Under the pieces are notes generated by a model, which did no database searches, was not told where the DNA came from, and saw only the letters and a list, made by a program, of their open reading frames with translations. Shown piece by piece: positions 60,135-64,000 of a DNA stretch of 64,000 nucleotides; position 1 is the first letter of the stretch, and every line of letters starts with the position of its first letter. The position numbers and the translations under genes are program-made. The DNA comes from SZUA-368 sp028533045 (GTDB taxonomy: Bacteria; Spirochaetota; Spirochaetia; DSM-2461), in NCBI GenBank assembly GCA_050031985.1, contig JBNAIG010000014.1:10131-74130 (forward strand). The letters run 5' to 3'.

Positions 60135-60884
60135 TTATCTTTCGGAAAAGAGTTTTTCCATGAGGGCCGCCTTTTCTTCGTAACCCCAGAGAAGCCAGTT
60201 CTCCTCAATATGCTTGGTGAATTCTTCCACGACCCGCTGTTTGACCTCTTCCAGTTCTTCTTCGGTTAGAAGATATTCCCGGCCGCAGTTCGTGATAATG
60301 CGAATATACTGAGGGGCCGGCTCGGGAAAGGAGAGGCCGCGGCTTTTCTCCGGTGTCATGTTGTGGAACTCCTGACCGGCAGCGTCCTGTTCTCTTGCGG
60401 CGGCTTCGGCTTCCAAAGCTCCCCTGTCCTCATCGGTCTCCGGCAGTCGGCCTTCCTTGAACTGGGCCACATGCTGGAGTTCGTGGATGAGCAGATTCTT
60501 CCCCTCCTCCGAGTCGGGCTGGTATTTTCCTTCGCGGAAGTAGATCTTATTTCCCGAGGTAAGGGCGTCCGCACCGGCCTGGCGCGTCATTTTGTTTGCC
60601 TCCGGGCCGGTATGAATGCGTGTGTCTCCTAAGGGCGTGTTCAGGATGAGCTCGGCCAGCATAAGGATGTTAAAGCGGAGGGGATGGATGCGGTCCGGCG
60701 AGGCAGAGGAGGGCGATTCAGGCTGACTTCGGGAGTCCCGGGAGGGGCGGGCCATGATTGGCAAGGTGGCGAGAGCTTCATCGTAGCTCTCTTTGAGTCG
60801 GCATAAAGAGTAGGCTAAATGGGCGATGGGGTAGGTCTTGTCAGTAATTGAAATAGGGCTGATGTAATTGAGCGGATGGGGCAT
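60135..60884 (-). CDS. DUF4157 (eCIS core) domain protein, metalloprotease-like
   Basis: The ATG at 60882-60884 follows AAGGAG; the longer frame to 61004 crosses the palindrome and is unlikely. The 249-aa product has no signal peptide. Residues ~90-190 match the DUF4157 layout: LNTPLGDTRIHTGPEANKM, TSGNKIYFREGKYQPDSEEG, and the zinc motif HELQHVAQ, followed by an EAEAAAREQDA helix. DUF4157 domains often accompany extracellular contractile injection systems and may be delivered effectors. No tail-tube, sheath or baseplate gene is in the window. The C-terminal ~70 residues look like a separate helical domain. Confidence 0.82.
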   Translation of the reverse strand: MPHPLNYISPISITDKTYPIAHLAYSLCRLKESYDEALATLPIMARPSRDSRSQPESPSSASPDRIHPLRFNILMLAELILNTPLGDTRIHTGPEANKMTRQAGADALTSGNKIYFREGKYQPDSEEGKNLLIHELQHVAQFKEGRLPETDEDRGALEAEAAAREQDAAGQEFHNMTPEKSRGLSFPEPAPQYIRIITNCGREYLLTEEELEEVKQRVVEEFTKHIEENWLLWGYEEKAALMEKLFSER

Positions 60885-60915
60885 GGGGACTCCTTGGGGT
60901 GGTCTATAAGGAGAG

Positions 60916-60987
60916 GGAGAGAGATTTTTCCCGGAAAGGGGCGTTTTGCTCAGAAAAAATGCCCTATTCGGGAAAATATTTCTCTCC
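60916..60987. promoter_or_regulatory. Long imperfect palindrome in the divergent DUF4157/64-aa promoter region
   Basis: GGAGAGAGATTTTTCCCG (60916-60933) is nearly complementary to CGGGAAAATATTTCTCTCC (60969-60987). Inside it, GGGCGTTTT and AAAAAATGCCC form a second stem. The whole 72-base block would fold into one hairpin or act as a two-fold operator between two divergent genes. Confidence 0.7.
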
Positions 60988-60995
60988 TTTCCCAT

Positions 60996-61190
60996 ATGGA
61001 ACAATCAGAAGAACAAGTAAGCGTTGAAGAGGACGTTCCCCGATGGGAGGACTTTATCATGAACCTGGATGAGCGGGAAGTTGCCCGGGAGCTGGCCCTT
61101 GAGTTGTTTATCCGGGATGCGGCGGAGAACTGGATGAAGATGGACCCGGAAAAACGGGAGTACCTTCTTGAGCTGATTTGCGAGGCCTAG
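60996..61190 (+). CDS. Small acidic protein, 64 aa
   Basis: The ATG at 60996 begins EQSEEQVSVEEDVPRWEDFI. The product is acidic and helical, with REVARELALELFIRDAAENW and a C-terminal YLLELICEA. I do not recognise it. No good ribosome site precedes the ATG, and the frame is open upstream to 60876, so the start is uncertain. Eight bases separate it from the M23 gene, whose ribosome site overlaps its stop, so it probably belongs to that unit. It may be an adaptor or a small antidote. Confidence 0.5.
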   Translation: MEQSEEQVSVEEDVPRWEDFIMNLDEREVARELALELFIRDAAENWMKMDPEKREYLLELICEA

Positions 61191-61198
61191 GAGGAACT

Positions 61199-62449
61199 AT
61201 GATCCATACCGAACGGGACGCTCTCCAATGGCGCATAAAGAATCTCTACTGGACACTTTCCTGCACCTTTAAGGAACTGAACAGGGGTGACTACGACGCT
61301 ATTCCCCGTAATGAATTGACCGGGGAGTTTCATCGCCGCCGTATTGAGCTGGCCGACTATTTAGACCGCTTCGAGCAGAATGATGTGAGTGACGTGCTGG
61401 CTGCAGTGGGTAAGCGGTGGCAGACTTCCCCAAGAGAGATCCGCGCCCTGGAGAAAATGCTAAATGATACTCTGGAGTATCTGGGGGTGCAAACGAATCT
61501 GCCCGGAGTTGATGAGCTGATTCAACCCCGAGGGCATTTGATTGAGGCTGACGATGACTGGCGCCGGATTCAGGCTGAAGAAACCGACGAGGCGGGCTGG
61601 TTACTGACGGCGGCGGGAGACCTTGAATTCCAGGGGGGCGGATGGCTTCGGAACGAGGCGGGGTACATCCTTGACCCCTACGGTAAAAAAATAGGCGCCC
61701 GAGGCATAGAGGGCGGTCTGGACAGCATCGTGAACTACGGGGAAAAACTTGACAAGCGAGTAAACCGTGATATGCTGATAGATGAGATGCTCGATTCACG
61801 ATTGAACTATCGCGTGCCCGAAGGGCTTGATGAATCGGAACGGGCCCACTGGTACTGGGACCTCGTGGATAACCGGGGGAAATCCTTTGCCCTGAGCAGA
61901 GAGAAGCGGGAGTTGCTGCAGCTCTTCGGGAAGAGGACGCACCAGTTTATATGGCCCGTTGAGGGGGCGACGGTGACGTCTGCCTTTGGGGCTAGGCCGC
62001 AGATTGTGATTGGGACCCGGGAAGTTGTGGATAGGAGAACGGGTGAAAAAAGAGGAACGGAAAATATCTACAGTAAAAAACATCATGATGGTATAGATAT
62101 TATTGGCAGTTCGAAAATTGTATCAGTTGAAGATGGATATGTATTTGAGACTTCATATGATGAGGTTTTTGGTAATAACGTTTTTATTTATCATGGTGGG
62201 GGTATCACATCTCGTTATTGCCATCTTAATTCTTTAAGTGTAGATAAATATCAATTTGTAATGAGAAACCAAGCCGTGGGAGTAATGGGTAATACAGGTC
62301 TGGGAACAGGCATCCACTTACATTTTGAAATTAGGATAAATTATTACGAATATAATGATCCTGGACTTGTTTTGGGAATCGGAGGAGCTTCTGTCCGTGA
62401 AGGTGTTTATACCGAAAATGGGACTTTTAAAAATAAATTGGAGTCATAA
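61199..62449 (+). CDS. M23-family metallopeptidase with composite base composition
   Basis: ATG 61199 follows AGGAGGA. The 416-aa product has no signal peptide. Residues 1-250 are of unknown type. The M23 domain begins WPVEGATVTSAFGARP (about 252), carries the first metal ligands in HHDGIDI and ends with the HLHFE motif (about 381-385). M23 enzymes cut peptidoglycan cross-links. GC content falls from well above half to about a third near 62040, inside the domain, and the neighbouring gene shares the AT-rich composition. The absence of a signal peptide suggests non-Sec export or release, for example by an injection system. This is inferred. Confidence 0.82.
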   Translation: MIHTERDALQWRIKNLYWTLSCTFKELNRGDYDAIPRNELTGEFHRRRIELADYLDRFEQNDVSDVLAAVGKRWQTSPREIRALEKMLNDTLEYLGVQTNLPGVDELIQPRGHLIEADDDWRRIQAEETDEAGWLLTAAGDLEFQGGGWLRNEAGYILDPYGKKIGARGIEGGLDSIVNYGEKLDKRVNRDMLIDEMLDSRLNYRVPEGLDESERAHWYWDLVDNRGKSFALSREKRELLQLFGKRTHQFIWPVEGATVTSAFGARPQIVIGTREVVDRRTGEKRGTENIYSKKHHDGIDIIGSSKIVSVEDGYVFETSYDEVFGNNVFIYHGGGITSRYCHLNSLSVDKYQFVMRNQAVGVMGNTGLGTGIHLHFEIRINYYEYNDPGLVLGIGGASVREGVYTENGTFKNKLES

Positions 62450-62997
62450 TGGTAAATAGAGCAATTGTAATGATTTTATTAACCGTAATGTTCCAACTTT
62501 ACTCTTTAGAACAGAAACCTGTTTATTATGACGTTGAACCATTTGCCTTTAGTTATAATGAAAATAAGGTATACTTAATGGGAGATGCTGAACCTGTTCT
62601 TCAAAAATTAGGAAGACCTGATGAGTTAATGGAGTTGGATCATAATAATAGTATTACCGGCTTTTCAGAAATCGCAATACGATATGGGGAGTATTTCTGG
62701 ATTAGCTATAGTCCTGAATCAGGTAACATACTTGATCTTTCAACAAATAATCCAGATGTTGGCTGGTCCGGCATATACCCAATTGGGATGTCTCTTACTG
62801 AATTACTAAATATTCTTCCCTATCGATTTACCTATCAGAATTCCGATGGTTTTTATCATTATGTAGATCTAGATGAATACTACCTTAATGTTTCAGGGGT
62901 TGAACGAGAGGTTATTGGCAATCTCCAATTCGTACTCGTCACAGAAAACGATATCATCACAAGAATGTACATGACTTTCAGCGAATACGCCCCCTAA
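62449..62997 (+). CDS. AT-rich exported protein directly after the M23 gene
   Basis: The ATG at 62449 shares a base with the M23 stop (TAATG), so translation is coupled. The N-terminus VNRAIVMILLTVMFQLYSLE is a signal peptide. The 182-aa product is rich in Tyr, Asn and acidic residues, with no motif I know. Base composition matches the AT-rich half of the M23 gene and not the rest of the island. An exported partner encoded after a peptidoglycan enzyme is the usual position for an immunity protein. That is only a suggestion. Confidence 0.7.
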   Translation: MVNRAIVMILLTVMFQLYSLEQKPVYYDVEPFAFSYNENKVYLMGDAEPVLQKLGRPDELMELDHNNSITGFSEIAIRYGEYFWISYSPESGNILDLSTNNPDVGWSGIYPIGMSLTELLNILPYRFTYQNSDGFYHYVDLDEYYLNVSGVEREVIGNLQFVLVTENDIITRMYMTFSEYAP

Positions 62998-62998
62998 T

Positions 62999-63775
62999 CT
63001 ACCACTCAATATCCTCGGGATACTCCAGTTCCTTAAAGACTACATTGTACACGTGGCAGTGTGTTTCCAGGCGGACTTTCTCTATGGCCAGGCGGTAATT
63101 TTCATTTTCCCTGTCTTCCTCGAAATCCAGAAGTTTGTTTGTGAGGGGGACGATTCTTTTTGCCCGTTCCTCCCGGGGCGATGCCATGTACTCCTGATTG
63201 CACATATCTATAAAGGGATTGGTGATTCGGTGGATGCGGACCTTTTTGTGGACAAGGTCGTGCCAGCGAGAGAAGGACATGGGTGTTAGGGTTTCGGCTA
63301 TGAGATCCCGGAAGGAGGACTGAAACATTCTGATGGTCGCTATGGTTTTGTCCCAGCTGATTTCCTGGTCCATAATTGACTCAAAATGGTAGTGGCCTTC
63401 TCTTTTTTTGTATGTTCTGAGTTCTATTAATTCATCGAGGGCGATGTGGAGGACTATCATTTCCGGGTAGAGGATATTACAGGAGTAGTAGATATTTTCC
63501 CGGGGGATAATCTGATGCAGGGCTGCCTGGTGCTGCTCCCCTATGCCGTTAGGCAATGTGTCTATTGCCTCATATCCTAGTGCTGTGTTTCGGATCTCAT
63601 CGTAGATATTGAAAATCCGGTGGGAGATGTTGATGAAGTGGCGGCTTTCTGCGTCCACCTCTCCCAATTCGCTAATGGTGATTTCCTGAAGAGCGTCGGC
63701 CAGTTGAGTCAGGTCATAATAGTCCCCGGATATGGTAACTCCGGTTAAGTTTTGGGTATTGCTTAGCTGGATCAT
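62999..63775 (-). CDS. Unknown protein, DUF6904-like
   Basis: The 258-aa cytosolic product starts MIQLSNTQNLTGVTISGDYYDL, a beginning I recall from the DUF6904 family, so that name is given with caution. It is rich in His, Glu and Arg and has mainly helical stretches. I see no catalytic pattern I could defend, although several His residues (RHFINISHRIF, HHF-like GHYHFES) invite metal binding. Its stop faces the stop of the exported-protein gene across one base, with no terminator between. Confidence 0.5.
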   Translation of the reverse strand: MIQLSNTQNLTGVTISGDYYDLTQLADALQEITISELGEVDAESRHFINISHRIFNIYDEIRNTALGYEAIDTLPNGIGEQHQAALHQIIPRENIYYSCNILYPEMIVLHIALDELIELRTYKKREGHYHFESIMDQEISWDKTIATIRMFQSSFRDLIAETLTPMSFSRWHDLVHKKVRIHRITNPFIDMCNQEYMASPREERAKRIVPLTNKLLDFEEDRENENYRLAIEKVRLETHCHVYNVVFKELEYPEDIEW

Positions 63776-63928
63776 ACTTTTATTTTAAAGGATTTTTTAA
63801 ATTTTTGCATTTTTTTTTATAATTTGGGGACATTTTCCCATTTTCGCTCGTAGGTATAGGGTGTAGGACGGCCAACTTACAACAAAAAAACATTGAATGG
63901 GGTGTGAGAACCCCAAAGGAGAATTAAG

Positions 63929-64000
63929 ATGAGCATGGTAAATTATTATTTGAGAAAGAATCCGTTGACCACTTCCACCGAGTACCCTTTTATGGCGCGG
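63929..64000 (+). CDS. HU-like/DUF4469-type DNA-binding protein, cut by window edge
   Basis: ATG 63929 follows AAAGGAG. Only 24 codons are visible: they start MSMVNYYLRKNPLTTSTEYP. That beginning matches the YYLRxNPLT start of bacterial HU-related DNA-binding-domain proteins that carry a C-terminal Ig-like or DUF4469 part. The rest lies outside the window, so domain content is unknown. A hairpin, GGGGTGTGAGAACCCC, lies just upstream, in a long AT-rich leader. Confidence 0.55.
   Translation, partial: MSMVNYYLRKNPLTTSTEYPFMAR

Noticed and set aside
60135..60884. A complete extracellular contractile injection system
   Set aside because: Only the DUF4157 protein is present. No sheath, tube, spike, baseplate or AAA+ gene of that system appears in the window; the neighbouring AAA/DUF4143 ATPase is a different family.
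60876..60995. Upstream extension of the 64-aa gene and of the DUF4157 gene into each other
   Set aside because: Both extensions cross the palindrome and overlap head to head; the DUF4157 ATG at 60884 has a good AAGGAG site.

Overview
The window is one contiguous piece of a spirochaete chromosome, probably of the order Spirochaetales (Treponema/Spirochaeta relatives). Evidence: a spirochaete-style cluster of transcription and translation genes; an RpoB with asparagine at the position equivalent to E. coli 531, a residue linked to natural rifampicin resistance in spirochaetes; many lipoproteins with degenerate lipoboxes; and a WG-repeat lipoprotein. Housekeeping genes fill roughly the first 48 kb. 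The rest mixes metabolic operons with accessory, repeat-rich DNA.

Layout. (1) 1-6.2 kb: a decarboxylase fragment on the minus strand, a WG-repeat lipoprotein, dihydroorotase (pyrC), a histidine phosphatase, a PRPP-synthetase-like protein and an FGGY sugar kinase. (2) 6.2-33 kb: tRNA-Thr, rpmG, tRNA-Trp, secE, nusG, rplKAJL, rpoBC, rpsLG, tuf, then the S10, spc and alpha operons from rpsJ to rplQ, closed by a strong terminator. fusA, infA, adk, map and rpsD are missing from their common places. Several RNA-level signals are visible: a likely L1 autoregulatory site before rplK, a perfect 13-bp hairpin between rplL and rpoB, and a terminator inside the tuf-rpsJ junction. (3) 33-42.9 kb: a large membrane protein with 16 tandem acidic hexapeptides, rny-ymdB-tlyA, a trypsin-like protease with a barrel-like tail, and three exported proteins. 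(4) 42.9-49.3 kb: a GerMN-domain protein divergent from ptsI, then der, an NlpC/P60-like exported protein and a GH88-type lipoprotein.

(5) 49.3-50.5 kb: a GxxExxY-family gene sits between two arrays, each holding three copies of a ~106-bp hairpin-forming repeat. (6) 50.5-58.4 kb, minus strand: a peptide-use operon of M20 peptidase, oppABCDF, a 49-aa membrane protein too short for usual gene calling, and an amidohydrolase. (7) 58.6-58.85 kb: a 33-unit heptanucleotide minisatellite at the 3' end of an AAA/DUF4143 ATPase gene. (8) 60.1-63.8 kb: an accessory island with a DUF4157 (eCIS-associated) metalloprotease-like protein, a 64-aa protein, an M23 peptidase whose base composition changes abruptly in the middle of the peptidase domain, an AT-rich exported protein directly downstream, and an unknown protein. 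A DNA-binding-like gene begins at the right edge.

The most promising candidates for something new are the DUF4157/M23/exported-protein island, which could be an envelope-targeting effector with its antidote; the repeat-flanked GxxExxY element; and the back-to-back gerMN/ptsI promoters, whose geometry predicts two leaderless mRNAs. All calls come from reading the sequence by eye. No database search or folding program was run.
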